Source: Vagococcus allomyrinae
GTDB taxonomy: Bacteria > Bacillota > Bacilli > Lactobacillales > Vagococcaceae
DNA: 64,000 nt
NCBI RefSeq assembly: GCF_017829975.1
Contig: NZ_JAEEGA010000008.1
Span: forward strand, 1 to 64,000
Direction of reading: 5' to 3'
Positions within the stretch are counted from its first letter, which is position 1, and the number at the start of each line of letters is the position of its first letter. Below, one piece after another: positions 8,803 to 17,193 of this stretch. The notes under the pieces are model-generated. The model was not told the origin of the DNA. It worked only from the letters and a program-made list of their open reading frames with translations, and made no database searches. The translations under genes were made by a program, and so were the position numbers.

Positions 8803-10174
8803 TAGTTTCTCCTTTAGTGTGCACAAGTTGACCTTGTACCCAAACTTTTCGTATATTTGCTCCTTGGCTCATGTAGATTAATTTTTGGAAAATATCCGTT
8901 AGCTCTTCCTTTTGATCAAAAATCGGTAGCCTTGCTTCAGGCACATCTGTTTTAAGAACCAACGCATCCCACGCATACCCTTTGACCAATTTGCCAATCG
9001 GCAATGACAATGCCTGACCGCCACCGGCTGTCGCGTGATAAAAAGCTTCGTTTAAGGTAATGCGTGATTTTGGAACACCTCGTTCGTGACTTGCTAGACG
9101 GGTATCAACCCCATCTTCCAAGATCCGTGAAGAGATAACTGCCTGTTTAATATTATCAAAAATACTCTTGGAGAACCCCCCACTAATATCTGTTCCTAAG
9201 CCAATCTCCACCTGGTAATCCGTTGCATACTCCTGCAAAGGGATGACACCATTAGCAAAATAAGCATTGGAAATTGGACAATGAGCAATCGCAGTCCCTG
9301 TATCTGCAAAAAGTTGAGCGTCTTCCTTTGTTAAGTGATTACAGTGAGCCATCACGGCTTTATCTGCCAACAAACCAAAGTCGTCTAAGGCAAAGGCGTC
9401 ATTTTTACCAAAACGCTCTTTGACATATCCGTGTTCCCAATCACTTTCACTGCAATGGGATTGGATATGAACATCATATTTAGCCGCCAGTTCACCTAAA
9501 CCTGCCAAAGCATCGTCTGTGCAACTTGGAATAAATCGTGGCGTCACCACAGGGTAAACCCCTTGTCTTGTCCGTTTATGTAAGTCTTGCACCCGTTGAA
9601 TAAATGTCTCGGTTTCAGCTAAAGCCGCTGCTGTTGAAGCATCACGGTAATACTCAGGATTTTGCTGGGGATCGTCCATGACAACTTTACCGACTAAACC
9701 ACGTTGACCTTTTGTCGCACAAATTTCCGCCAAGCGATAACTGGCTTCCTGATGAACCGTCGCAAAATATAAGGCGGTGGTTGTACCAACACTTAACAAT
9801 TGTGAGACTAGGTCAGAGTACACGCGATTAGCGTACTCTAAATCGCTGTACTTGGCCTCTAGGGGAAAGGTATAAGTGTTTAGCCAATCCGCTAGGGGAA
9901 TATCTAAAGCCGTTCCTGATTGAGCCCACTGTGGTGCATGAATGTGTAAGTCAACCATACCAGGCAATAAGTATTCTGTTTCACTTAATGCCTGGTAGTT
10001 TTCGGATTGTTCGTATTTTGCCAACATATCCTGATATGATGAATCACTACTTTCGATGACTTCAGCAATCACTCCTCGATCATCAATAAAAAAGAGGGCC
10101 TCTTCCAAAATTGCGACCTTTTCTCTGTTATAACTAGTAAATCCTGTTCCTTTAACTATTAATGAATAGCTCAA
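8786..10174 (-). CDS. guaD: Guanine deaminase
   Basis: A zinc amidohydrolase converting guanine to xanthine and ammonia in purine salvage. Diagnostic segments are PGMVDLHIHAPQWAQ with the HxH metal ligands, SHCSESDWE (metal His), VMAHCNHLTKED, and GLGTDISGG with the metal Asp. All catalytic residues of the family are visible. The start is assigned to a TTG at 10174 (462 residues), eight bases after AAAGGAG. Candidate ATGs further upstream lack a ribosome site, and the -10 element at 10218-10223 overlaps one of them. It is the first gene of the operon with the purine permease, giving a guanine uptake and deamination unit. Confidence 0.92.
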   Translation of the reverse strand: MSYSLIVKGTGFTSYNREKVAILEEALFFIDDRGVIAEVIESSDSSYQDMLAKYEQSENYQALSETEYLLPGMVDLHIHAPQWAQSGTALDIPLADWLNTYTFPLEAKYSDLEYANRVYSDLVSQLLSVGTTTALYFATVHQEASYRLAEICATKGQRGLVGKVVMDDPQQNPEYYRDASTAAALAETETFIQRVQDLHKRTRQGVYPVVTPRFIPSCTDDALAGLGELAAKYDVHIQSHCSESDWEHGYVKERFGKNDAFALDDFGLLADKAVMAHCNHLTKEDAQLFADTGTAIAHCPISNAYFANGVIPLQEYATDYQVEIGLGTDISGGFSKSIFDNIKQAVISSRILEDGVDTRLASHERGVPKSRITLNEAFYHATAGGGQALSLPIGKLVKGYAWDALVLKTDVPEARLPIFDQKEELTDIFQKLIYMSQGANIRKVWVQGQLVHTKGETNGNHN

Positions 10175-10217
10175 CTTAACGGCTCCTTTGTTGTTCGAAT
10201 TATGACTTGTAGTGCTC

Positions 10218-10295
10218 ATTATACGACAAGACAAAACTAAAAATCAAGACTAAATACGTAAATACCACAACTAAAAGTAACTAACGTTCGCCTTT
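10218..10295 (-). promoter_or_regulatory. Promoter of guaD with a candidate PurR box
   Basis: On the minus strand TTGATT (10242-10247), an 18-bp spacer and TATAAT (10218-10223) give a credible sigma-A promoter. Upstream, AAAGGCGAACGTT (10283-10295) matches the lactic-acid-bacterial PurBox (AWWWCCGAACWWT) at 10 of 13 positions. It is centred close to -78, where L. lactis PurR activates. A second CGAAC lies in the leader. The promoter is seen; the PurR link is inference. Confidence 0.45.
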
Positions 10296-10382
10296 CGCTT
10301 AAAAGAAGTAAATTTAATAACATGACTGCTAATCTTATGGTAATATTTATTTAAGACAATTCACTTCAGAAAGGATATTAAC

Positions 10383-10634
10383 TTGAAATACATCGAATTT
10401 GGTATCGGTAATACTTGGTTAGTGAGGACAGAATTTGAAGATGATGAGGGCAATGAATATGAGGTTCCAGGTATTTCAGGTTCCGTTTACCCTGTTGGTT
10501 ATTATTTTCGGATTTGGATCGGCAAAAGGGTGCTGATTCTCAGCACAAATAACGGCGTTAAACTGACTAAGAAAAACCGCCGCACAATTAAACTCCTTTT
10601 TGGCATTCAATCCACCTTAAAGAGGGGCAATTAG
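10383..10634 (+). CDS. DUF3977 family small protein
   Basis: An 83-residue protein resembling the DUF3977 family, with the characteristic opening KYIEFGIGNTWLVRTEFED, a central IRIWIGK-like segment (FRIWIGKRVLILS) and a basic C-terminus. The start is a TTG at 10383 preceded by GAAAGGA; no in-frame ATG gives the conserved N-terminus. No membrane segment or catalytic motif is visible and the function of the family is unknown. It diverges from guaD and ends inside the left arm of a shared terminator. Confidence 0.72.
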   Translation: MKYIEFGIGNTWLVRTEFEDDEGNEYEVPGISGSVYPVGYYFRIWIGKRVLILSTNNGVKLTKKNRRTIKLLFGIQSTLKRGN

Positions 10635-10662
10635 TCTTTTCAACTAATCGCCCCTCTTTTTA
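10621..10662. terminator. Bidirectional terminator overlapping the DUF3977 stop
   Basis: Stem 10621-10635 with 10643-10657 (AGAGGGGC.ATTAGT, one mismatch), loop CTTTTCA, followed by TTTTT. It lies between convergent stops at 10634 and 10660 and its left arm includes the last codons of the DUF3977 gene. Confidence 0.88.
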
Positions 10663-12255
10663 AGTTACTTTTTGACCACCAACATAGGTGGCAATAATTC
10701 TGGTCTTCTCTAAAGCATCTGGGCCATCGTCTAAAATATTATGATCCAAAATCACAAAATCAGCTAATTTGCCGACACCTAATTGACCAATATCAGTGCG
10801 ACTCATTGCTTTAGCAGCTCCCAGAGTGTGTGCCGTTAAGGCTTGAGGAATCGTCAACGCTTCCTGATAATTAACCCCTTCAACAGGTAAGCCATCCATC
10901 CCTTTACGAAAAACCGCATAATAAATACTTTCAAGGGGTGTGACATCCAAGACTACTGGTGTGTCAGTACCAAACCCTAAAATAGCATGGTTTTCGATAA
11001 AGCTTTTAAAGGCAAACATATAAGGCAAGCGTTCCGGCCCTACTTCAGCCACCAAGCTTTCATAGCCAACTAAGACGTGACTTGGTTGCACGGATAACAC
11101 CAGTTGAGGCTGCCCCAACCGACTAAAATCAGTTGGGTAAACACATTCCAAGTGCTCTAAAGTGTTATACTTCCCCTCTGAAAGCGGGTGCCGTTGATAA
11201 CTTTCTGCATAGTAATCCAAAGCCAAATGGGTCGCTCGGTCTCCCACAACGTGGATTCGCATTGGTAAATCCAAGCGATTGGCTTCTAAAATATAGTCTC
11301 TCAGCCGTTCTATCGGGATTAAAGACTGGCCAATTTCTCCTGGAAAATTAGGATCAGGATAATCTGCCATCATCAAAGCCGTTCGGGTACTCGTCACCCC
11401 ATCAAAAAACTGCTTGACTCCGCCTAAAGTTACAAAATTACCAGTCAAGGTTTCTTTCATTGCTAAAATCCGCCTCGTATCTTCTCGCATGGCTGGGTAC
11501 AAACTGACTCTCATGGTTGGTCTGGCTTTCACTTGGAGCTGCTGATAAATCTCTGGATAAATTAAATCATCCCCACTATCTCCAGTTAACGCAATGTCCG
11601 TACAGCTCGTAATACCAAATTGGTTTAAATAGCTCATATAAGAACGGTAGTCCTGAACGCTATCATGACGATAATCAGCTAAAATCTGGCCTAAATAATA
11701 AATAGCCAGCGCCTCAAAAAAAACACCTGTCAATTGCCCATTTTCCACGACTGCCTCACCGCCGATATCAGTGGGAATGGTTGCTGGCCCAATAGCTAAT
11801 TTGTCCATTGCAGCAGAGTTTAACCACAAGGTATGGGCATCCCCTGATACCATCGCACAAGGTCGCTTGTCAAAATAATGATCCAAAGTGGCTTTGGTCG
11901 GCAACTGATCAACTTCCCAGTCGCTGCTATACCAACCGATCGCCACTGTCCAACCTCGGTAAGCTGAAAAACGACTCGCTTCTTCTGCATAATCATTTTC
12001 AGAGGCAGTAACTAATGGCCAAATCTTTTTTTGATGAATCAGAGCTGATAGAAAAAAATGAGTGTGGGCATCGATAAACCCCGGTACGATCATTTGTTGA
12101 CTGTAATCTAACAACTTAGCTCCATTCGCAATAGCTAGCTGAGCCGCTCGTTCCGATAAAATAGCGGTAATTCGCTCACCCTCAACTTTTAAGTATCCTG
12201 AAAAGGTCGTTCCCGCGAGACTGTCAAAAATATGATGACTTTTTAGAATAAGCAT
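10660..12255 (-). CDS. YtcJ-like amidohydrolase (amidohydrolase_3 family)
   Basis: A 531-residue metal-dependent amidohydrolase. PGFIDAHTHFFL near residue 60 carries the metal HxH. RIHVVGDRATHLALDYY holds another ligand region, HLECVYP follows, and GFGTDTPVVLDVTPLESIY holds the metal Asp. The domain order and length match the YtcJ/N-substituted-formamide-deformylase-like group, whose members hydrolyse diverse amides; the substrate here is unknown. GGAGG precedes the ATG at good spacing. It follows the PotD-like gene after only 13 bp, so the two are probably one operon. That hints at an imported amide- or amine-type substrate, which is inference. Confidence 0.85.
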   Translation of the reverse strand: MLILKSHHIFDSLAGTTFSGYLKVEGERITAILSERAAQLAIANGAKLLDYSQQMIVPGFIDAHTHFFLSALIHQKKIWPLVTASENDYAEEASRFSAYRGWTVAIGWYSSDWEVDQLPTKATLDHYFDKRPCAMVSGDAHTLWLNSAAMDKLAIGPATIPTDIGGEAVVENGQLTGVFFEALAIYYLGQILADYRHDSVQDYRSYMSYLNQFGITSCTDIALTGDSGDDLIYPEIYQQLQVKARPTMRVSLYPAMREDTRRILAMKETLTGNFVTLGGVKQFFDGVTSTRTALMMADYPDPNFPGEIGQSLIPIERLRDYILEANRLDLPMRIHVVGDRATHLALDYYAESYQRHPLSEGKYNTLEHLECVYPTDFSRLGQPQLVLSVQPSHVLVGYESLVAEVGPERLPYMFAFKSFIENHAILGFGTDTPVVLDVTPLESIYYAVFRKGMDGLPVEGVNYQEALTIPQALTAHTLGAAKAMSRTDIGQLGVGKLADFVILDHNILDDGPDALEKTRIIATYVGGQKVT

Positions 12256-12268
12256 ATTGTCCTCCCTC

Positions 12269-13345
12269 CTATTGAGCCATCTTCAGTGTTAAAAATAACT
12301 CATTGTAACGTTCTAATGTTGGCTGATCTAATAAATTGTAGTGTTCCATTTTGACGAGTTGCTCATGAGGCAAATACATCCCTTGATCTGCTGTTAATTC
12401 TTTTGGTAAAAGCATACGGCCGGCTTCATTTGGTGTGGCATAGCCGACGTATAACGAATTACGAGCAGCATGATCCGGCTCCAGCATAAAATTAATAAAG
12501 GCATAAGCCGCTTCTGGATTACGACTACTTTTAGGAATCACCAAGTTATCCGTCCAAATATTACTTTGGTTATGTGGAATCACATAACGAACATCGGGAT
12601 TTTCGGCCATGACCGCCCCGGCATCGCCTGAATAAGCGACAGCCAGATTAGCTTCATTGATTTTCATATAAGTTTTAATTTCATCTGTTAAAATCGCTTT
12701 AACGTTTGGCAATAACTGTTTTAATTTTTCATAGGCAGCTTGAAGCTCTTTTTCATCCGTGGTATTACTTGAATAGCCCAAAGTCTGTAAGGCGATGCCA
12801 AAAGTTTCTCTAGCCCCATCAGAGAGCAACAACTGATTGTTGAACTCAGGATTCCATAGATCTTCCCATGTCTTGAGTTTAGCGCCATCAATTTCTTTAG
12901 CGTTATATAAAATTCCAAAGCTCCCCCAAAAATAAGGAATAGAGTAGGTGTTTTCAGGGTCAAAATCACCGTCTAACAAATAACTGGAAACTGTCTCAAG
13001 TCCTTTTATCCGACTGTGATCCAAAGGCAATAATAATTCTTCTTTGGCTAATTTTTCCACCATAAACTCACTGGGAACAGTAATATCGTATTGCGTCCCC
13101 CCTTGTTTCAACTTGGCTTCCATGGCTTCATTTGAATCAAAGGTTTCATAGATCACGCGATACCCTGTCTGCTCTTCAAATTCTTTAATTAACGCCGGAT
13201 CGATATAATCTCCCCAGTTAAACATCACCAATTTGGTTTTTGGATCACTTGACTGAGGTGCCGCGGCATTTAATAATTGATTACTACCAAATAAAATAAC
13301 AATAATCACACTAATACTTCCTAGAAAGATGGTTAATTGCTTCAC
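12269..13345 (-). CDS. PotD-like spermidine/putrescine-binding protein
   Basis: A 358-residue periplasmic-binding-type protein of ABC importers, closest to PotD. After an N-terminal hydrophobic segment (about 6-27) it reads LVMFNWGDYIDPALIKEFE, the PotD/PotF signature, then DITVPSEFMVEKL and IPYFWGSFGILYN. No lipobox Cys is seen, so the hydrophobic segment probably serves as signal or membrane anchor. The start is a GTG after AAAGGGG. No permease or ATPase genes accompany it, so it must be an orphan using a transporter encoded elsewhere. It leads an operon with the amidohydrolase. A small GTATTG/CAATAC hairpin lies in its leader (13373-13392). Confidence 0.86.
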   Translation of the reverse strand: MKQLTIFLGSISVIIVILFGSNQLLNAAAPQSSDPKTKLVMFNWGDYIDPALIKEFEEQTGYRVIYETFDSNEAMEAKLKQGGTQYDITVPSEFMVEKLAKEELLLPLDHSRIKGLETVSSYLLDGDFDPENTYSIPYFWGSFGILYNAKEIDGAKLKTWEDLWNPEFNNQLLLSDGARETFGIALQTLGYSSNTTDEKELQAAYEKLKQLLPNVKAILTDEIKTYMKINEANLAVAYSGDAGAVMAENPDVRYVIPHNQSNIWTDNLVIPKSSRNPEAAYAFINFMLEPDHAARNSLYVGYATPNEAGRMLLPKELTADQGMYLPHEQLVKMEHYNLLDQPTLERYNELFLTLKMAQ

Positions 13346-13460
13346 TGTCGTTCCCCTTTGCTAAATAGATTGGTATTGCAAAAAAACAATACACGTAATC
13401 TTAATAATTTTTCAGTAAAAATGCAATAGGAATGCCGAAAAAATATCACGATATAGTCCC

Positions 13461-13598
13461 TATCTAGTTCCCATTAAATAATCATCCTTTCCCGTTAAAC
13501 TTTCAGCCAGAAAAAAGCTGAAAGTACCACTCTTGGCGGATGATTATGCGCATTATCCAATGGAACTATCTGTTTGATTATTTAACAGGATGTATATA
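13461..13598. repeat. Palindromic MITE-like repeat, copy A (full length)
   Basis: A full copy of a repeat also found at 32622-32758 (one mismatch over about 132 bp). Left arm TAGTTCCCATTAAATAATCA from 13465 pairs imperfectly with GGATGATTATGCGCATTATC...GGAACTA (13538-13568). An inner 9-bp hairpin (ACTTTCAGC, 13499-13507 with 13517-13525) sits in the loop. A right-end module TGATTATTTAACAGGATGTA is inverted relative to the left end: TTAAATAATCA and TGATTATTTAA are exact inverted copies. It occupies most of the 342-bp gap 13346-13687, upstream of the PotD-like gene and downstream of the sigma operon. Confidence 0.85.
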
Positions 13599-13687
13599 TT
13601 AATAATCCAAAGAAACGATCAGTCTGATTAAACAACACGCTGTCTATTATTTGCCATTTTTGAAACAGCAGTAATTGCCAGGCTTCA

Positions 13688-13954
13688 TTATACCAGTGAG
13701 GCGAGATACAACAACAAGACAACGACTGGAAAAGCCGCACTCCATAGAAGTGATGAGCTTTGCTTTTTTATCCCTAAATAAAGATGCCCTCCTGTCAATG
13801 TAAGCAACATAACCGGTAAAACCACCTGATAACCAACGCTATAATAACGATCAATTGCGTTGGTTCCAACAATCACTGATTGAAGATACACCAACACACC
13901 AATGCTGATTAATTTAGACCCCCAACTAAACCCACTGATTAGTCTTCGACTCAT
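13688..13954 (-). CDS. Small membrane protein, YhdK-like in position
   Basis: An 88-residue protein with about three hydrophobic segments (around 12-28, 42-58 and 70-86). The start at 13954 follows GGGAG at eight bases; a GTG nine bases earlier is possible. The gene begins one base after the stop of the putative anti-sigma factor. In B. subtilis the ECF sigma factor SigM is followed by YhdL and by YhdK, a small membrane protein needed for full anti-sigma activity. Size, topology and position here match YhdK, but sequence similarity cannot be judged by eye. Role as an anti-sigma helper is inference. Confidence 0.65.
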   Translation of the reverse strand: MSRRLISGFSWGSKLISIGVLVYLQSVIVGTNAIDRYYSVGYQVVLPVMLLTLTGGHLYLGIKKQSSSLLWSAAFPVVVLLLYLASLV

Positions 13955-13955
13955 T

Positions 13956-15101
13956 TTATTCACTCCCTATGGTTGCGTAATTCCAGTTAGTCATTTCCTG
14001 AATTTCAACCCGCATAATGTCATTTTTGTTCGCCGTTAACCACTTGCTTAGCTCTACGCCAGTACCTGTAAGGGTCACTGAGTTATAAGTAATCCCATTT
14101 TTTTGCAGATAGGTAAGTTGCTCAGCGAAATAAGCAGTGTCACGGGGCAACCCTTCTTCAATTGTATAAAAATCAAAAGGACTATCTGCCAGCTGAAATA
14201 AAGCACCACCATATTCTTGCTGATTAGTCACTTTTTCTTTAATTTGCTCAGCAGACGGTTGCTTTAAGTTTTTAGGGTTGTCCAACAACAATTCACCAAA
14301 GTCTTCATAATGATCGCTTAAATACGTGAGACGATCCAGAAAGACCTCTTCGGAAATCTGTTCGTATCCCTGATAGTTGTGTTCATAGGCTGGATAACCA
14401 AAACTCATCATTGCTGAGGAGCTTCCAATCCCTGAGACACCGTACCGCAATAACTCCAGCTCCCCTTTTCCCGGCCCCCAACTGTTTTTAGCCAAATCAA
14501 AATAGCTATCGATTGTTTCACGACTTTTTGCTACTTTAAACAATACCTGAACATTGATAACCGTGTATTCCCCCTGTCCCTTTATCACTGCAATTAAGTC
14601 ATCCAAGGAGATACCAGTCAGCGGCCTGTTCATATTTAAAAGACGGGCCAATTGATTATCTTCATTTTCATAATTGTCAATCTCAATTGACCGTAATTGA
14701 CCGAACACATAATGTTCTGTCACCTCTGCCACCTTCATATTTTGAGCACCAACTTGTTTACTTACCAAATAAGATGATTCTTTCCCAAAAGGGGCCATTT
14801 TTTCTTGATTCATGATTGGGCTATAACGCTTATTAGTTTGTGTCACTTCAAACCAGTACTTGCGATATTTTTCACGCTTAGAATAAGACACTAATCCTTC
14901 TTCCGAATAATCTGGCACCTTGTCTTTTTCGACAATCAACCTTTCGCCATCCATTTTAGCATAATAAAAATGAGGCGCAACATAACTAAAAACATAACCT
15001 GCCAACAAGATGAATAGTACCAGATAAACCACACTTGCATATAAATTAACTTTGGAACGGCGTGCGGCCTTTTGAATGTGTAAATACTCCTTTTTATCCA
15101 T
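13956..15101 (-). CDS. Membrane anti-sigma factor (Sigma_reg_N / Sigma_reg_C type, YhdL-like)
   Basis: A 381-residue protein with a short basic cytoplasmic N-terminus, one transmembrane helix (about 19-42) and a large extracellular part. The layout and the C-terminal region (SFGYPAYEHNYQGYEQISEEV and the segment ending in MTNWNYATIGSE) resemble proteins annotated with the sigma-factor-regulator N- and C-terminal domains, including YhdL, the anti-SigM factor of B. subtilis. AAGGAGG precedes the ATG. It follows the ECF sigma gene by 39 bp and is followed at once by a small membrane protein. It probably holds the sigma factor at the membrane until envelope stress releases it. Confidence 0.78.
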   Translation of the reverse strand: MDKKEYLHIQKAARRSKVNLYASVVYLVLFILLAGYVFSYVAPHFYYAKMDGERLIVEKDKVPDYSEEGLVSYSKREKYRKYWFEVTQTNKRYSPIMNQEKMAPFGKESSYLVSKQVGAQNMKVAEVTEHYVFGQLRSIEIDNYENEDNQLARLLNMNRPLTGISLDDLIAVIKGQGEYTVINVQVLFKVAKSRETIDSYFDLAKNSWGPGKGELELLRYGVSGIGSSSAMMSFGYPAYEHNYQGYEQISEEVFLDRLTYLSDHYEDFGELLLDNPKNLKQPSAEQIKEKVTNQQEYGGALFQLADSPFDFYTIEEGLPRDTAYFAEQLTYLQKNGITYNSVTLTGTGVELSKWLTANKNDIMRVEIQEMTNWNYATIGSE

Positions 15102-15140
15102 ATGATTTTCCTCCTTAATACTTAGTCGCTCCGAGTTATC

Positions 15141-15641
15141 TTATGAGATTTGACCATCCGACCTAGCATTTTTCCACTGCTTTAAACTTTCCCTGCCCCG
15201 TCGAACTTGAGATTTGAGTGTATTGACAGGGATGTCTAACATCTCACTCACCTCTTCATATGGAAATCCTCTAATATGAACAAGAGCAATCGCCTTCTGC
15301 TGTTGACTTGGTAAACGCTTTAACATTTTTACCGTTGCCATACTCAGTTCAAGTTGGTCCAATCTTTCCAAAGACGCGACAAATGGTTGTCTTTCAAAAA
15401 ATTCAGCTTCTTTAATGACAATTCGTTTTTGCTTTTTATAGTGATCGTACATCGTATATTTGGCAATCGTCATTAACCACGCTTCAAGGTTATCAGGAAT
15501 GTTAGTCTGTATTGCCAAAAAGGCTTTTAAAAATGTTTCCTGTAATAAATCTTCTGCCGTGTAATGATCACCTGTGTGTAAAAGTAGGTACCGATACAAC
15601 CCTTGACTGTGTTTCATAATATAGCTTTCTAACTCATCCAT
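15141..15641 (-). CDS. ECF-type RNA polymerase sigma factor (SigM-like)
   Basis: A 166-residue sigma-70 factor of the extracytoplasmic-function type. Region 2 holds HYTAEDLLQETFLKAF and AWLMTIAKYTMYDHYKK, which bind core polymerase and the -10 element. Region 4 holds LPSQQQKAIALVHIRGF and YEEVSEMLDIPVNTLKSQ, the -35-binding helix-turn-helix. Regions 1 and 3 are absent, as is usual. GGAGGTGAAGG precedes the ATG. It heads a three-gene operon with a membrane anti-sigma factor and a small membrane protein, the sigM-yhdL-yhdK order. An ECF-type promoter 30 bp upstream suggests autoregulation. Targets are likely cell-envelope genes, by analogy only. Confidence 0.92.
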   Translation of the reverse strand: MDELESYIMKHSQGLYRYLLLHTGDHYTAEDLLQETFLKAFLAIQTNIPDNLEAWLMTIAKYTMYDHYKKQKRIVIKEAEFFERQPFVASLERLDQLELSMATVKMLKRLPSQQQKAIALVHIRGFPYEEVSEMLDIPVNTLKSQVRRGRESLKQWKNARSDGQIS

Positions 15642-15670
15642 CCCTTCACCTCCAAGACCCTAACACTAAG

Positions 15671-15698
15671 TAGACGATCTTCTCTAAAAATAGTTGCC
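15671..15698 (-). promoter_or_regulatory. Candidate autoregulatory ECF promoter of the sigma operon
   Basis: On the minus strand GGCAAC (15693-15698) is followed after exactly 16 bp by CGTCTA (15671-15676). This fits the TGMAAC-N16-CGTC pattern of SigM/SigV/SigW-type promoters, with a good -10 CGTC. It ends 29 bp before the sigma start codon, leaving room for the GGAGG site. Pattern seen directly; regulation inferred. Confidence 0.6.
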
Positions 15699-15800
15699 TA
15701 TGATGGTTACTTTTTTTATCCTTTACACGAACGCTAGTTCCCTGTACAATTAAAGCAGATAAGCCATCATCTTAATTATCAAACTAAAAGGAGAACTATC

Positions 15801-16984
15801 ATGACTCTTTCGTATCACCTGACTAACCAACAAGCGCGCCATCTAATCTTACTTCGACAGGGGTTAATCGGACCAAAAGACTATCAGGGGAAAACAGGAA
15901 CCCTGAATTTTATTCGTGAGATTGGTTCATTGCAATTTGACCCCATCGATATTTGTGGGCGCAATGCGGATCTCACTTTGTTGAGCCGTATCGCAGGATA
16001 TCGCAAATCTGATTTAGAAGAACTCCTTTATACCGATCGTCGGCTAATCGATTATTTTGACAAAAATCTAGGAATATTTCCAATCACAGAGTTTCAATCC
16101 TTTTATTACCACAAAAAGTGGTTTCAAGAGCGCTCACATAGTATTGACGATATTGACACTATTCGCGCGCTTATCACCGCTGCCATCAAAGAAAAAACAT
16201 ACGTCGCCGCTAATGATTTTGATATGAATCAAAAAGTTGATTGGGATTGGGGGCAAAATAAATTATCCCGAGCTGCCTTGGAATACTTGTACCATAGCGG
16301 AGAATTGTTGATTCATCACAAAGATAATACTCGTAAATACTATACGCTGCCCGAAATGGTACTATCTGATCTTGAATTAGTCGCCCTCAAAATCCATTCC
16401 CATCGCAACGAGCGTCTTACACTTGGTTAGTTCAACGCCGAATCTCCAATGTGGGACTTCTTTGGAATAAAGCGTCTGATGCTTGGTTAGGAATTCCTGC
16501 TTTTACAGCAAAAGATCGCAAGGCGAGTTTTGCGGAGTTAGTGGCGCAGAATTTGTTAATTGAAGTGATCGTTGAAGGTCTGACTGTTCCTCTTTATTTG
16601 CTGACAAAAGATCAACACTTTCTCGACGCCGTCTTGACCACTGAGCATTTTAAACCAAGACTTGAATTTATCGCCCCATTAGATCCGTTATTATGGGATC
16701 GGCAATTAGTTAGAGAGCTGTTTGATTTTGACTATAAATGGGAAATTTATACGCCTGTCAACCAACGGCGATTCGGTCATTATGTATTGCCAATTCTCTA
16801 TGGCACTCAATTCATCGGTAGAATCGAGTTAAAAAACAAACGACAAGAAGGCCATTTAGAACTAACAAATTACTGGTTGGAAGCTGGCATAAACCTAACG
16901 GCTGCACTTAAGGGTGAACTAAATTCGACGCTGAAACAAATGGCCGAATTTAATGGTTGTTTAACTTGGGATTCTTTTAATTGA
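15801..16984 (+). pseudogene. AlkZ/YcaQ-family DNA glycosylase, frameshifted
   Basis: Two adjoining frames together spell one winged-helix protein of the YcaQ/AlkZ (HTH_42) family, which unhooks interstrand crosslinks and removes bulky alkyl adducts. The first frame (15801-16430, 209 codons) has the opening LTNQQARHLILLRQGL and the IGSLQFDPI motif, and ends in SHRNERLTLG-stop. The second frame resumes upstream of 16451 as WLVQRRISNVGLLWNKASDAWLGI, the conserved continuation, and runs to 16984. The switch near 16395-16425 moves from frame 0 to frame 2, consistent with loss of one base. AGGAGAA precedes the ATG. A sequencing error is the alternative; if real, the protein loses its C-terminal half. 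Confidence 0.82.
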
Positions 16985-17019
16985 CACTAAGAAAAGGAAA
17001 CGGGCAACGGGCCAAATCT

Positions 17020-17113
17020 TTAAAAGGTTTTTCCTCCAATTAGTTTGGCACAGACAGGGGCCATTAGCGCAATCGCGGCTAACACTCCCAAGATATTAAC
17101 GAATCTATTAAAA
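17020..17113 (-). pseudogene. Short remnant of a membrane-protein gene end (doubtful)
   Basis: On the minus strand a frame reads NRFVNILGVLAAIALMAPV then CAKLIGGKTF and a stop at 17020, with an in-frame TGA immediately upstream. The hydrophobic composition looks like the C-terminus of a membrane transporter, but the family is not recognised and chance is possible. It is the only content of the gap 16985-17145 besides the following terminator. Confidence 0.25.
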
Positions 17114-17139
17114 TCACTTCAGGCAAGAATAGGACCCTA

Positions 17140-17176
17140 AAAAAAACGATTGCCAGAGGGGTTCTCCAGCAATCGT
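17140..17176 (-). terminator. Intrinsic terminator of prs
   Basis: Stem 17146-17153 with 17169-17176 (ACGATTGC) extended by partial pairing of CAGAGG with CTCCAG. It is followed on the minus strand by a run of T (complement of 17139-17146). It lies 18 bp after the prs stop. Confidence 0.8.
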
Positions 17177-17193
17177 CTTGTATGATGACTTAT

